A stretch of DNA of 64,000 nucleotides from Mayfieldus sp963772265 (lineage in GTDB: Bacteria > Actinomycetota > Thermoleophilia > Solirubrobacterales > 70-9). Both the position numbers and the translations under genes were made by a program. This document shows positions 39,889 to 50,180 of the stretch, one piece after another (the first letter of the stretch is position 1; each line of letters starts with the position of its first letter). Under the pieces are notes generated by a model. That model did no database searches, was not told where the DNA came from, and was given only the letters and a program-made list of their open reading frames with translations. The stretch is taken from the NCBI GenBank assembly GCA_963772265.1, contig CAVYWS010000001.1:1-64000 (forward strand). Direction: 5' to 3'.

Positions 39889-41058
39889 ATGTCCGCAGAC
39901 ACGGGCCTCGACCTGGGCAAGGCTCGCGAGATCTTCGAGGAGTCGACCGATTTCACGATCGGCCTCGAGGAGGAGTTCGCGATCGTCGACCCCGAGACCC
40001 TGGAGCTGGCGCACCGGTTCGCGGACATGTACGAGCGCAGCCAGGGGCACGAGCTGCTGGCCGGGTCCGTGGCGGGCGAGCTGATCGACACCGAGATCGA
40101 GATCCGGTCGGGCCGCGGAGAGACATTCGCGGAAGCGGTCGAGAGCCAGGCGGGGTGCCGCCTGGCCCTGTTCGAGCTGGCCGACGAGATGGGGCTGGCT
40201 CTGGCCGCCACCGGCACCCATCCCTGGGCCGACTACCGCGACCAGCGGATCATCGACACCCCGCATTACCGGCGCCTCAAGCACGACCTCGGGTGGGTGG
40301 CCCAGCGCAACAACACCTGGAGCCTTCACCTGCACATCGGGATCCAGGGGGCAGACCGGGCGATCGCGGTTTGCGACTGGATGCGCGAGCTGCTGCCGCT
40401 GCTGCTCGCGGTCTCGGCCAACTCCCCGTTCCTCGACGGGCGCGAGACCGGGCTTCACTCGGTTCGGACCGAGGTCTTCACGCGGGTCTTCCCGCGCTGC
40501 GGAATCCCCTCGCCGTTCGTCACCTGGGACGACTACGCGGGGTTCGTGCAGGACCTTGTCGCCGTCAACTCGATCGTCGAGTCGACCCAGCTCTGGTGGA
40601 GCGTGCGGCCGCACCATCGCTTCGGCACCGTCGAGGTGAGGATCTGCGACGCCCAGACCCGCGGCGACGAGTCCTTCGGGGTCCTGGCGCTGATCGCCGC
40701 CTGCACCGCACAGACGGCACTCGAATACGACCGCCACGGCTACGACGGCGCCGGATCCCCGCTGCACGACCGCCAGATAGAGGAGAACCTCTGGCGGGCG
40801 ATCCGCTACGGAATGGACGGCAAGCTGGTCGACTTCCGGCGCGGTGGAGAGGTCGAGGCCGGCCGGGTGCTGGAGGAGATGATCGAGTGGACGGCGCCGG
40901 CACGCGAGCGGCTTGGGGTCGAGGTGTCGCTGCCGGAGGCGAACGGGGCCCAGCGCGACCTGCGGGCGCTGGGCGACGGCCGATCGATCGAGCAGATATA
41001 CAGGGACTCCGTGGCCGAGACGAAGAGCACATACGCGACCCAGGAGGTGATCTCGTGA
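39889..41058 (+). CDS. YbdK-type carboxylate-amine (glutamate-cysteine) ligase
   Basis: A 389-residue GCS2-family ATP-dependent ligase that couples cysteine or another amine to glutamate. FTIGLEEEFAIVDPETLEL, DTEIEIRSGRGETFAEAV, LALAATGTHPWADYRDQ, NNTWSLHLHIGIQG, FGTVEVRICDAQTR and the C-terminal helix are family motifs. Actinobacterial relatives include EgtA-like enzymes, but no other thiol biosynthesis gene is adjacent. The gene starts at the base after the rex stop. Confidence 0.88.
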   Translation: MSADTGLDLGKAREIFEESTDFTIGLEEEFAIVDPETLELAHRFADMYERSQGHELLAGSVAGELIDTEIEIRSGRGETFAEAVESQAGCRLALFELADEMGLALAATGTHPWADYRDQRIIDTPHYRRLKHDLGWVAQRNNTWSLHLHIGIQGADRAIAVCDWMRELLPLLLAVSANSPFLDGRETGLHSVRTEVFTRVFPRCGIPSPFVTWDDYAGFVQDLVAVNSIVESTQLWWSVRPHHRFGTVEVRICDAQTRGDESFGVLALIAACTAQTALEYDRHGYDGAGSPLHDRQIEENLWRAIRYGMDGKLVDFRRGGEVEAGRVLEEMIEWTAPARERLGVEVSLPEANGAQRDLRALGDGRSIEQIYRDSVAETKSTYATQEVIS

Positions 41059-41489
41059 TGGCGTCCGAAGAGACTCCCCCCGGCGCGGAGCAGCCAAGCC
41101 AGGAGGAGCTGCGGGCCCGCCTCGAGGAGCAGCTTCGCAAGCTGCGGGTCCAGGATCTGATGGTCGAGAGCGTGGTCAGCTTGCTGAACCTGACCGCGCG
41201 CCGGATCGCCAAGGAGGACGAGCGCGACCTCGAACAGGCCAAGCTGGGGATCGACGCGGTTCGGGCCTGGCTCGACCTGCTTCCAGAGGAGGCTGCGAGC
41301 CAGATCCGCAATGCGCTGTCCGAGCTGCAGGTCCTCTATGCCCAGATTGTCGAGGGCGGCGGGCCCGAGGGCGAGGGGGAGGACGAGCCGGGGCCGCAGC
41401 AGCCCGAGACGCCCGAGCAGCCCCGAGAACAGCCGGGCCGACCCGGTGAGCCGCCGCCGCGCCTCTGGACCCCGCCCGGTTCGTCCTAG
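41058..41489 (+). CDS. Helical protein, DUF1844-like, with proline-rich tail
   Basis: 143 residues. Residues 18-100 are helical: QDLMVESVVSLLNLTARRI then EQAKLGIDAVRAWLDLLP and SQIRNALSELQVLYAQ, a pattern like DUF1844. The last 40 residues are Pro/Glu/Gly-rich. AGGAGG lies 10 nt before ATG 41058, inside the previous gene. Function unknown; cytoplasmic. Confidence 0.65.
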   Translation: MASEETPPGAEQPSQEELRARLEEQLRKLRVQDLMVESVVSLLNLTARRIAKEDERDLEQAKLGIDAVRAWLDLLPEEAASQIRNALSELQVLYAQIVEGGGPEGEGEDEPGPQQPETPEQPREQPGRPGEPPPRLWTPPGSS

Positions 41490-41591
41490 GCCATCCGCGC
41501 CTGCTGACGTAATCGCGGCGCTCGTAGATAGACTCCCGCGCCGCCTACCCGGCTGCGTTCCACGCTGTCCGTCACCCCTGGAGGAGCAAAC

Positions 41592-43664
41592 TTGACCGAC
41601 TTTCTGACGTCGTACGGCCCCGTCGTGGCCCTCGGCTGCGCCGCAATGGCAGTCCTCTACGGCGCCCTGATCACCCGGCGCCTGCTCGCGGTCTCACCGG
41701 GCAACGAGCGGATGCAGGAGATCTCCGAAGCGGTCCAGGAGGGCGCGCGCGCCTATCTGACCCGCCAGTACACGATCATCGCCGGGGTCGCCGTGATCCT
41801 GGCGATCGTCCTGGTCCCGCTGCAGAACTTCGCCACCGCGATCGGGTTCGTGATCGGCGCCACCTTCTCCGGGGCGGCCGGCTTCATCGGCATGAACCTC
41901 TCGGTGCGGGCCAACTCCCGTGTCGCGGAGGCGGCGCGCGGAGGTGTCCCGCCGGCCCTCGACGTCGCCTTCAAGGGCGGCTCGGTCACCGGCCTTCTGG
42001 TCGTCGGCCTCGCCCTGCTCGGCGTCGCCGGCTACTACGGGATCCTCGTCGGCCCGGCCGGATTCAGCGACAAGCACGCGGTCGACGCGCTCATCGGCCT
42101 CGGCTTCGGGGGATCGCTGATCTCGGTCTTCGCCCGGCTCGGGGGCGGAATCTTCACCAAGGCCGCCGACGTCGGCGCCGACCTCGTCGGCAAGGTCGAG
42201 GCGGGAATCCCGGAGGACGACCCCCGCAACCCGGCGGTGATCGCCGACAACGTCGGCGACAACGTCGGCGATTGCGCCGGCATGGCCGCCGATCTCTTCG
42301 AGACCTACGCCGTGACCGCCGTCGCCGTGATGCTGCTCGGTGTTCTCACCTTCACCGAGCAGGCCCAGGTCGCGATCTACCCGCTGGTGATCGGCGGCGT
42401 CGCGATCCTCGCCTCGATCGTCGGCGCGCTCTCGGTTCGCACCAAGTCCGACCGGGTCGAAGGAGCCCTCTACCAGGGCCTGATCGTCTCGGCGCTGCTC
42501 TCGGCGCTGGCGTTCTACCCGGCCACCAAGTGGCTGATGGACGGACTGAACCTGAAGAGCACCGACCTGACCGCGAACGCCCCCGGGGTCGGAGACCTCT
42601 ACCTCTGCGCGCTGATCGGGCTCGGGGTGACGGCGTTTCTGTTCGTGATCACCGACTACTACACCTCGACCCGCTTCCGCCCGGTGAAGACGATCAGCCG
42701 CGCCTCCCAGACAGGCCACGCGACCAACATCATCCAGGGCCTCGCGCAGGGCCTTCAGTCGACCGCCGCACCGGCGATCGTGATCGCGCTGGCGATCCTC
42801 GGCGCCAACGAGCTGGCCGGTATCTACGGGATCGGCGTAGCGGTGATGGCCCAGCTCTCTCTGTGCGGATTGATCGTCGCGCTTGACGCCTTCGGGCCGA
42901 TCACCGACAACGCCGGCGGCATCGCCGAGATGGCCGACCTTCCGGAGGAGGTCCGCAACGTCACCGACCCGCTTGACGCGGTCGGCAACACGACCAAGGC
43001 GGTGACCAAGGGATACGCGATCGGCTCCGCCGCGCTGGCGGCGCTGGTGCTCTTCAACGCCTTCCAGCTCGAGCTTCAGGACGAGGCGGGGATCAACAAG
43101 GTGATCGACTTCAACCTGACCCAGCCCGACGTGCTGATCGGATTGATCGTCGGCGGGATGATGGTCTACCTGTTCGCCTCGATGGCGATCGAGGCGGTTG
43201 GCCGCGCCGGCGGCCAGGTCGTCGAGGAGGTGCGCCGCCAGTTCCGCGAGAACCCCGGGATCATGGAGGGCACGCAGCGGCCCGAGTACGGGCACACGGT
43301 GAGGATCGTGACCGCGGCCGCACAGCGGGAGATGATCCTGCCCTCGCTGATTCCGATCGTGGTGACCCTCGTGGTCGGCCTGCTCAGCGCCCAGGCGCTG
43401 GGCGGGCTGTTGATCGGGGTGATCGTGGTCGGCCTCTTCATGGCGATCTCGATGACCGCAGGCGGCGGCGCCTGGGACAACGCCAAGAAGCTGATCGAGG
43501 ATGGGGCCTACGGCGGCAAGGGCACCGAGGCGCACGCGGCCTCGGTCACCGGCGACACCGTCGGCGACCCCTACAAGGACACCGCCGGCCCGGCGATCAA
43601 CCCGATGATCAAGGTCGCCAACATCGTCGCCCTGCTGATCATCCCGATCGTCCACATCAGCTAG
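41592..43664 (+). CDS. hppA: Membrane-bound H+-translocating pyrophosphatase, K+-independent type
   Basis: 690 residues, about 16 helices. Hydrolyses pyrophosphate and pumps protons. DVGADLVGKVEAGIPEDDPR and NVGDNVGDCAGMAADLFETY are the substrate-binding loops, with the third at GDTVGDPYKDTAGPAINPM. NTTKAVTKGYAIGSA has Lys where K+-dependent enzymes have Ala, indicating independence from potassium. TTG start 41592, with GGAGGAG 6 nt upstream. Intact. Confidence 0.96.
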   Translation: MTDFLTSYGPVVALGCAAMAVLYGALITRRLLAVSPGNERMQEISEAVQEGARAYLTRQYTIIAGVAVILAIVLVPLQNFATAIGFVIGATFSGAAGFIGMNLSVRANSRVAEAARGGVPPALDVAFKGGSVTGLLVVGLALLGVAGYYGILVGPAGFSDKHAVDALIGLGFGGSLISVFARLGGGIFTKAADVGADLVGKVEAGIPEDDPRNPAVIADNVGDNVGDCAGMAADLFETYAVTAVAVMLLGVLTFTEQAQVAIYPLVIGGVAILASIVGALSVRTKSDRVEGALYQGLIVSALLSALAFYPATKWLMDGLNLKSTDLTANAPGVGDLYLCALIGLGVTAFLFVITDYYTSTRFRPVKTISRASQTGHATNIIQGLAQGLQSTAAPAIVIALAILGANELAGIYGIGVAVMAQLSLCGLIVALDAFGPITDNAGGIAEMADLPEEVRNVTDPLDAVGNTTKAVTKGYAIGSAALAALVLFNAFQLELQDEAGINKVIDFNLTQPDVLIGLIVGGMMVYLFASMAIEAVGRAGGQVVEEVRRQFRENPGIMEGTQRPEYGHTVRIVTAAAQREMILPSLIPIVVTLVVGLLSAQALGGLLIGVIVVGLFMAISMTAGGGAWDNAKKLIEDGAYGGKGTEAHAASVTGDTVGDPYKDTAGPAINPMIKVANIVALLIIPIVHIS

Positions 43665-43712
43665 CCGGGCCGCGTAGCCCTCCCCGCGCCTTCGCAGATA
43701 GGCTCGGCCCGA

Positions 43713-44794
43713 ATGGCCGAGCCAGCCAGCGGGCCGATAAACGTCGCCGACTACGAGCGCCTCGCATCGGAGGCGCTCGACGCCGGACCGCTCGGCTATT
43801 TCTCCGGCGGCGCCGGGTGACGAGGTGACTCTGCGCGAGAACGTCAGCGCCTGGAAGCGCTGGCGCCTGCGGCCGCGGATGCTCGTCGACGTCGGCGATG
43901 TCAGCACCGCGACCGAGCTGCTCGGCACCGAGGTCTCGATGCCGATCGTCGTCGCCCCGGTCGCGTTCCAGCGGATGGCGCACGCCGACGGGGAGGCGGG
44001 GATGGCCCGGGCCGCCGCCGATGCCGGGACGCTGATGTGCCTGTCGACGATCGCCACCGCCCGCCCCAGCGAGGTGGCCCAGGCGGCGCCGCAGGGAGAC
44101 CGCTGGTTTCAGCTCTACTGCTTCCGCGACCGCGCCGTGACCCAGGCCCTGATCGACGAGGCGGTCGAGTTCGGCTACCGGGCGATCGTGCTGACGGTCG
44201 ACGCCCCGCGGCTTGGATGGCGCGAGCGCGACATGCGCAGCGGCTTCGCCGTGCCGGCGGAGATGTCGGTGCCCAGCGTGGCGGCGGCGCTGGGCACCGA
44301 GAAGACGATCGGCGTCGCCGAGGCGTTCGCGCTGCTCGACCCGACCCTGACCTGGGCCGACCTCGAGCAGCTCGTCTCCGGCTGCGACCTGCCGGTGCTG
44401 GTCAAGGGGGTGCTGACGGCCGAGGATGCCGAGCTGGCGCTCGAGCACGGGGCCGCCGGCGTGATCGTCTCCAACCACGGTGGCCGCCAGCTCGACGGGG
44501 TCGCTCCCTCGGCCGAGGCGCTGCCGGAGGTCGCCGACGCCGTCTCCGGGCGAGGAGCGGTGCTGGTCGACGGCGGGGTGCGGCGGGGCACCGACGTGCT
44601 GGTCGCGCTGGCCCTCGGGGCCGACGCTGTGATGGTCGGGCGCCCGGCGCTATGGGGGCTGGCGGCGGCAGGGCGAGAAGGGTGCCCGGCAGGTGCTGCG
44701 GATCCTTCGCAACGAGCTCGAGCTGGCGCTGGCGCTGGCCGGCTGTCCGACGCCTGGCCGGGTCAGCTCCGAGCACGTCCAGCGGGCGCCGTAG
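43713..44794 (+). CDS. FMN-dependent alpha-hydroxyacid oxidase/dehydrogenase (two frameshifts)
   Basis: Oxidises lactate, glycolate or a related acid. MAEPASGPINVADYERLAS and YFSGGAG precede an extra G at about 43818; then DEVTLRENVSAWKRWRLRPRML, PIVVAPVAFQRMAH, LTVDAPRLGWRERD, VLVKGVLTAEDAELA and catalytic SNHGGRQLDGV. A second extra G at about 44670 leads to EKGARQVLRILRNELELALAL and the stop at 44794. About 359 residues joined. Both breaks are at G runs, fitting homopolymer error. It is followed by the permease operon after 21 bp. Confidence 0.87.
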
Positions 44795-44815
44795 CCCTCC
44801 CTATAGTCGGATCTG

Positions 44816-46717
44816 ATGGCCGAACGAAGACCCCGCGAGGAGGCCCTGCGGCGTGTCCATGGCACGGCTTCGCTGTTCTCGGCCGCCTACGGAAACGTCG
44901 GATCGACGCCCTACTACGCCCTCGGCGTCACCGCAGCATTCGCGCTCGGGCTCACGCCCGTCGCCTTCCTCGTCGCCGGCGTGATCTTCCTCTGCACCGC
45001 CGCCACCTACATGGAGGGGACAACGATGCACCCGGAGGCGGGCGGATCGGCGAACTTCGCGCGCCACGCGTTCAACGAGTTGGCCAGCTTCGTCGCGGCT
45101 TGGGGCCAGATGCTCAACTACATCATCACCGTCGCCATCTCGGCCTTCTTCGTGCCCCACTACCTGGCCGTCTTCTGGGGGCCGCTGGGAGAGGGACCGG
45201 GCGACATCGTCTTCGGGATCACCCTGATCGCCTTCCTCGCCGCGCTCAACGTCAAGGGGACCCAGGAGTCTGCGAAATTCAACCTGGTCCTCGCGGTCGG
45301 CGACCTGTGCACCCAGGTCGTCCTGGTGGGCATCGGGCTGGTGCTCGTCCTCAACCCGCAGATCCTGGTCGACAACGTACATTTCGGCGTCGCGCCGACC
45401 TGGGGCAACTTCGCGCTCGGCGTGGCGGTCGGGATGATCGCCTACACGGGTATCGAGACGATCTCCAATATGGCCGAGGAGGCTCGCGACGCGGCGCGCA
45501 CCGTCGTGCGCGGGTACCGCGCCACCGTCGCCGCGGTTCTCTTCATCTACACATTCCTTCCGATCGTCGCTCTCTCGGCGATGCCGGTGACCCAGGACGC
45601 GTCGGGCCATTACACAACCCAGCTCGGCACCAAATACGCAAGTGACCCGGTGCTCGGTGTGGTCGAGAATATGGGGCTCTCGACGACGTTGACCCACGTG
45701 GGCCGCTTCTATGTCGGGGTGCTCGCGGCGGTGATCCTGGTGATCGCCACCAACGCGGGGCTGATCGGCGTCTCGCGGCTCACCTTCTCCATGGGCCAGT
45801 ACCGGCAGCTGCCGGAGCGCCTGCGCCAGGTACATCCGCGCTTTCAGACGCCGTACATCGCGATCCTCGCATTCTCCGGAGTCGCCGCGCTCACCCTCCT
45901 GCCTGGCCAGATCGACTTCCTGGCGACGATGTATTCGTTCGGCGCAATGCTCTCGTTCACGATCGCCCACGTCTCCGTGGCCCGGCTTCGTCAAGTTCAG
46001 GCCGATCGCGAGAGGCCGTGGATGCCGCCTCTCAACTTCCCCTTCCGCGGCGTAAAGCTGCCGTTCACCGCCATCCTCGGCGGGTTGGGCACCTTCACGG
46101 CCTGGGTCGTTGTGATCAGCCTCGACCTCGGCACGTTGGTCGCCGGGCTGACCTGGATGGCGATCGGAATCGTGACCTATCTGGCCTACCGCCGCTACCA
46201 GCGACTTCCGTTGCGCGAGACGGTCAAGGTCGCGATGCTGGAGCCCCTCGGTGTGGAGGAGGTTGAGTACCGCAGCGTCTTGGTCGCTTTCCGTGACAAC
46301 CAGCCGTTCTCCGAGCAGATGGTCGCCACCGCAATCAAGCTCGCTTCGAAGCGGCGGCGGGGGGTCCACATCCACGCGATGATCACGGTGCCGTCGAACC
46401 TACCGCTGGATGCACCGCTGGAGCGCCAGGAGAGCGAGGCGCAGGGCAAGATCGAGCAGGCGAAGCTGATCGGCGGGTTGCGGGTGACCGGGCACGTCGA
46501 GAGGGTGCGGCCGGGCCAGGCGGGCTACGCGATCGCCAAGGAGGCGAGGATGATCAACGCTGCGGCGATCGTGATCGGGCTGCGCTTCCGCAATGGCCAG
46601 CCGCTCTACGACGACACCCTGCAGACCGTGCTGGCCGAGCGCCCGACGCGGGTGATCGTCGTCTCCGACCCCGATGCCGAGGGCGTAAAGCGCGGCGCCG
46701 CGATGGTGCCGGCCTGA
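44816..46717 (+). CDS. APC-superfamily permease with cytosolic C-terminal USP-like domain
   Basis: 633 residues. Residues 15-480 form about 12 helices of the amino acid/polyamine/organocation fold (AAYGNVGSTPYYALGV, TYMEGTTMHPEAGGSANFAR, AYTGIETISNMAEEA). Residues 490-633 form an alpha/beta domain resembling universal-stress/KimA-type domains (YRSVLVAFRDNQPFSEQMVATAI, NAAAIVIGLRFRNG). The architecture matches KimA-like potassium importers, and TrkA/RCK genes lie in the same operon. An amino-acid permease is the main alternative. ATG 44816. Confidence 0.8.
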   Translation: MAERRPREEALRRVHGTASLFSAAYGNVGSTPYYALGVTAAFALGLTPVAFLVAGVIFLCTAATYMEGTTMHPEAGGSANFARHAFNELASFVAAWGQMLNYIITVAISAFFVPHYLAVFWGPLGEGPGDIVFGITLIAFLAALNVKGTQESAKFNLVLAVGDLCTQVVLVGIGLVLVLNPQILVDNVHFGVAPTWGNFALGVAVGMIAYTGIETISNMAEEARDAARTVVRGYRATVAAVLFIYTFLPIVALSAMPVTQDASGHYTTQLGTKYASDPVLGVVENMGLSTTLTHVGRFYVGVLAAVILVIATNAGLIGVSRLTFSMGQYRQLPERLRQVHPRFQTPYIAILAFSGVAALTLLPGQIDFLATMYSFGAMLSFTIAHVSVARLRQVQADRERPWMPPLNFPFRGVKLPFTAILGGLGTFTAWVVVISLDLGTLVAGLTWMAIGIVTYLAYRRYQRLPLRETVKVAMLEPLGVEEVEYRSVLVAFRDNQPFSEQMVATAIKLASKRRRGVHIHAMITVPSNLPLDAPLERQESEAQGKIEQAKLIGGLRVTGHVERVRPGQAGYAIAKEARMINAAAIVIGLRFRNGQPLYDDTLQTVLAERPTRVIVVSDPDAEGVKRGAAMVPA

Positions 46718-46911
46718 TGTCGTCGCCGGAGCGAATCTACCGCGGCTCGGTCCAGGCACTTTCGGTGGTGATGCTGGGGATCGGGGTCGTGATCCTGGTC
46801 ACCACGGTGGCGGGCGGAGGCGGCCCGCTCTCGATCGGGATCCTCCTCGGCTTGGCCTTCGTGGCCGTGGGGGCGGGCCGCCTCTGGCTGGCCTCGCGAA
46901 TGAAACGGTGA
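46717..46911 (+). CDS. Small two-helix membrane protein between the two permeases
   Basis: 64 residues with two transmembrane segments (LSVVMLGIGVVILVTTVAG and LSIGILLGLAFVAVGAGRLWLA) and a basic C-terminus. Its ATG overlaps the stop of the first permease and its TGA overlaps the start of the second, so it is translated within the cluster. Possibly a small transporter subunit. No recognised family. Confidence 0.75.
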   Translation: MSSPERIYRGSVQALSVVMLGIGVVILVTTVAGGGGPLSIGILLGLAFVAVGAGRLWLASRMKR

Positions 46912-48972
46912 CCGCGGACGAGGTGAACGCGGCGCAGGACGTCGACGGCGCCCAACCGGCGGGAGCCGCGGGCGACGACGTCAACGATCTGGTCAGCTCC
47001 GGGCATCCGACGATGCTGATGCGCACGGTCGGGGTGCCGTGGCTGTTCGCGGTGATCTACGGGACGGTCGGCTTCTCGATCTACTTCGCGCTCGGCGTCG
47101 TCGCCGACCGCGGCCTCGGCTTCACGCCGGTGATCTTCCTGATTGCCGGCCTGCTCTTCGTTCTGACCACCCTCACCTACATGGAGGGCGGCGCGATGAT
47201 CCGCGAGCGGGGCGGGTCGTCGACCTTCGCCCGCTACGCGTTCAACGAGTTCGTCTCCTTCGCCGCCGGCTGGGCGATCCTGATCGATCTCGTGATCGTG
47301 ATCGCGCTGGCGGCGATCTCGGTTCCCCATTACCTGGAGCCGATCTCCGGCAACCTCGGCGAGCCCGGCTTCGAGGTTCCGATCGCCGGGGTGGTGATCG
47401 CAGGGGTGGCCGTGCTCAACATCGTCGACGTCAGGGGGCGCCGCTACCGGCGGATCCTCGCCGCCTTCGCGCTCGCCGACGTCGTCCTCCAGCTTGCCGT
47501 GCTGGTCGTCGGCGCGATCGTGATCATGCATCCTGACCGCCTGACCGATCAGCTCGACCTCTTCAACTCCCCCGACCTGGTCGACATCGCCTACGCGACG
47601 GTGGTCGCGATGCTCGCCTACACCGGGATCGAGGCCGCGTCCAACCTTGCGCCCGACATCGAGTTCGAGCCCAAGTACCTGCGGCGAATCGTCTCGACCG
47701 GCGCCCTGGCGGTTCCGCTGATCTACGCCGGCATGGCCGCGATCGCGCTGATGGCGGTCCCGGTCGTCGCCGGGCCCGACGGCCTGCACACCGCGCTCGG
47801 AGACCGCTACGTCGAAAACCCGGTTCTGGGGGTGGTGTCGGCCTACGACCCCGCCTGGCTTTCGGACCTGATGCGCTGGACGGTGGCGCTGATCGCGGCA
47901 CCGGTTCTCTGCATCGCCGCATACACCTCGATGCTCGGCGTCTCGCGCCACATCTACACGCTCGCGATCAACCGCCAGATCCCGAGCTGGCTGGGCAAGC
48001 TCGGGACCGTCCACGAGACCCCCTACGTCGCGATCATCGTCGCTGCGGTGCTCTCGCTCGGGCTGGTGATCCCAACCGACGTCAAGCTGCTGGCCGGGAT
48101 CTACGCCTTCGGGGCGATGCTGGCGATCACGATCGCCCACCTCTCGATCGTGCGGCTGCGGATCACCGAGCCCGACTGGGAGCGGCCGTTTCGGGGACCG
48201 GGGACGATCCGCTGGCACGGATATGAGCTGCCCGGCCTGGCGATCGTCGCCGCGGTCCTCAGCTCGCTTGCCTTCGCCAGCGTGCTCGCCTTCCACGGCG
48301 GCGCACGCTGGGTCGGCGGCGGCTGGATGGCCTTCGGGCTGATCTCCTACTTCGTCTACCGCCGCCTGGTCGAGGGGACGAGCCTGACCAAGCGGGTATC
48401 GGTCACTCCCGGGGCGCTGACCAAGCAGGTGCCCAGCGTCGAGTACGACCGCATCCTCGTGCCGGTGTTCGGGACCAAGCTCGACGACGACATCGTCGCC
48501 ACCGCCGGAAGGCTGGCCGCCGCCGACGAGGAGAGCCTCCGACGACGTTCCGGGAGCCCGCCTCGAGGTGATCTTCGTGGTCGAGCTTCCGCTCAGCGTT
48601 CCACTCGATGCCCGGCTGCCGTCCGAGAAGGAGGAGGAGGCGCGAAAGGCGCTGATGCGGGCCAAGGAGGTGGGGGAGGAGTACGAGTCGGTGGAGGTGC
48701 ACACCGAGATAGTTCCGGCGCGGTCGATCGGCTCGGGCATCGTCGAGATGGCTCGCCGCACCCGCGCCGAGGCGATCGTGATGGGTGGCGAGCCGCCGAC
48801 CAAGATCCGCGGCGGGGCGGTGCTGGGCGGGGTCGGCGCGGCACGACCCGACGAGGTCGGTGCGGCGACCGAATATGTGTTGAAGAAGGCGCCCTGCCGG
48901 GTCCTGCTCACGGCCCCACCCGAGGCGGCGGACGGCGGCCCCAGCGAGACGGCAGCACACGCACCCTCGTAG
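46908..48972 (+). CDS. Second APC permease with C-terminal USP-like domain (one frameshift)
   Basis: Paralogue of the 44816 permease. A 12-helix region (IYGTVGFSIYFALGV, TYMEGGAMIRERGGSSTFAR, AYTGIEAASNLAPDI) is followed by KQVPSVEYDRILVPVFGTKL. One extra C near 48536 breaks the frame. The C-terminal domain continues SDDVPGARLEVIFVVELPL, SGIVEMARRTRAEAIVMGGE, VLKKAPCRVLL, a clear universal-stress fold. About 687 residues joined. GTG start 46908 overlaps the upstream small gene. Confidence 0.82.
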
Positions 48973-48981
48973 TATCCGGGC

Positions 48982-49455
48982 ATGTTCATCCTGATCGTCG
49001 GCTGTGGCCGAGTCGGCTCGTCGGTTGCGAGGGCGATGCTCAAGGACGGGCACGAGGTTTCGTGCCTGGACGAGGATCCCGAGTCACACGCCCGGCTCGA
49101 GCTGGGCTTCGACCAGAGCTGGGAGGACCTCGGCGGTCAGTTCACCGTGGGCACCGCGCTGGAGGTCGACGCGCTGACCGAGGCCGGAATCGAGCGCGCT
49201 GACGCGTTCATCGCCGCCACCGACGGGGACAACACCAACATCGTCGTGGCCCAGATCGCGCAGCGCCGCTACAACGTGCCGACGGTGATCGCCCGGATCC
49301 TCGACCCCTACCGGGCCGAGTGGTACCAGCACCAGGGCGTGCACACGATCTGTCCGACCAAGGTCGCGATCGAGATGCTCGAAAACGACGTCCGTGCCGC
49401 GGCAGGCAAGCACGGCGGCAACGGCGGCACGCAGGCCGCCGGAGCGACCGGCTAG
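48982..49455 (+). CDS. TrkA-N (RCK) potassium-transport regulator, N-domain only
   Basis: 157 residues. FILIVGCGRVGSSVARAMLKDGHEVSCLDEDP is the NAD(H)/ATP-binding Rossmann motif; GTALEVDALTEAGIERADAFIAAT and TVIARILDPYRAEWYQ complete an RCK_N domain. It lacks the TrkA_C domain. It is followed 12 bp later by a full TrkA, as in CeoB/CeoC-like actinobacterial pairs. Cytoplasmic regulatory ring subunit. Confidence 0.88.
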   Translation: MFILIVGCGRVGSSVARAMLKDGHEVSCLDEDPESHARLELGFDQSWEDLGGQFTVGTALEVDALTEAGIERADAFIAATDGDNTNIVVAQIAQRRYNVPTVIARILDPYRAEWYQHQGVHTICPTKVAIEMLENDVRAAAGKHGGNGGTQAAGATG

Positions 49456-49467
49456 GGAGACCCGCGG

Positions 49468-50145
49468 ATGTACATCATCATCGTCGGAGCCGGGAAGGTG
49501 GGGTGGAACCTGGCGCGGGAGCTGCTCAACAAGGAGCACGAGGTGACGGTGATCGAGGAGGACCGGCGCCGCTATCTGACGGTCGAGCAGGAGCTCGAGC
49601 ACAACATCCAGTACGGCGACGCCTCGGAGCTCTGGGTCCTCGAGCGCGCCGGGATCCAGCGGGCCGACATGGTGATCGCGGTGACCGGCGACGACGAGGA
49701 CAACATGCTGATCTGCCAGGTGGCCCGCGAGAAGTACATGGTCGAGCGGATCATCGCCCGGGTCAACAACCCGCGGAACCTTCAGCACTTCGAGCTGCTC
49801 GGGATCAAGCCGTCGGTCTCGGCCACCGACCTGATCCTCAACCTGCTCGAGCACGAGGTCCCCGAGTACGGGCTCGTCCACCTGCTCGACTTCCCCGAGG
49901 AGCGCCTGGAGATCATCGAGATGCTGCTCGAGAAGGACTCCAAGGTCGCCGGGCGGCGGGTCGGCGACCTCGAGATGCCGGAGGGGAGCCTCTTGATCTC
50001 GGTGCTGCGCGAGGGGCGCGGTTTCGTCCCCGGCGCCGACACCGTGCTGGAGGCCGGTGACGAGGTATTGGCGGTGCTGGATCCGGGCAGGGAGGAGGAC
50101 TTGAAGGACTTCCTCGGACCCGACGGATCCAGTGGCGATGTCTAG
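49468..50145 (+). CDS. TrkA potassium-uptake regulator (RCK_N plus RCK_C)
   Basis: 225 residues. RCK_N: YIIIVGAGKVGWNLARELLNKEHEVTVIEED, ADMVIAVTGDDEDNMLICQVAREKY, RIIARVNNPRNLQHFE. The C-terminal TrkA_C domain (EMLLEKDSKVAGRRVGDLEMPEGSLLISVLREG) binds small regulatory ligands. No TrkH/KtrB channel is nearby, so the natural partners in this operon are the APC permeases. Confidence 0.9.
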   Translation: MYIIIVGAGKVGWNLARELLNKEHEVTVIEEDRRRYLTVEQELEHNIQYGDASELWVLERAGIQRADMVIAVTGDDEDNMLICQVAREKYMVERIIARVNNPRNLQHFELLGIKPSVSATDLILNLLEHEVPEYGLVHLLDFPEERLEIIEMLLEKDSKVAGRRVGDLEMPEGSLLISVLREGRGFVPGADTVLEAGDEVLAVLDPGREEDLKDFLGPDGSSGDV

Positions 50146-50180
50146 GGTCACCTCCACAAATACGGCCCGCACCCGCGGAC

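Noticed and set aside
41694..44057. Very long reverse-strand open frame (787 codons) opposite hppA
   Set aside because: A shadow of codon bias at high G+C: the plus strand carries the complete, motif-rich hppA, and the reverse frame has Asp/His/Gly/Arg low-complexity composition and no domain.
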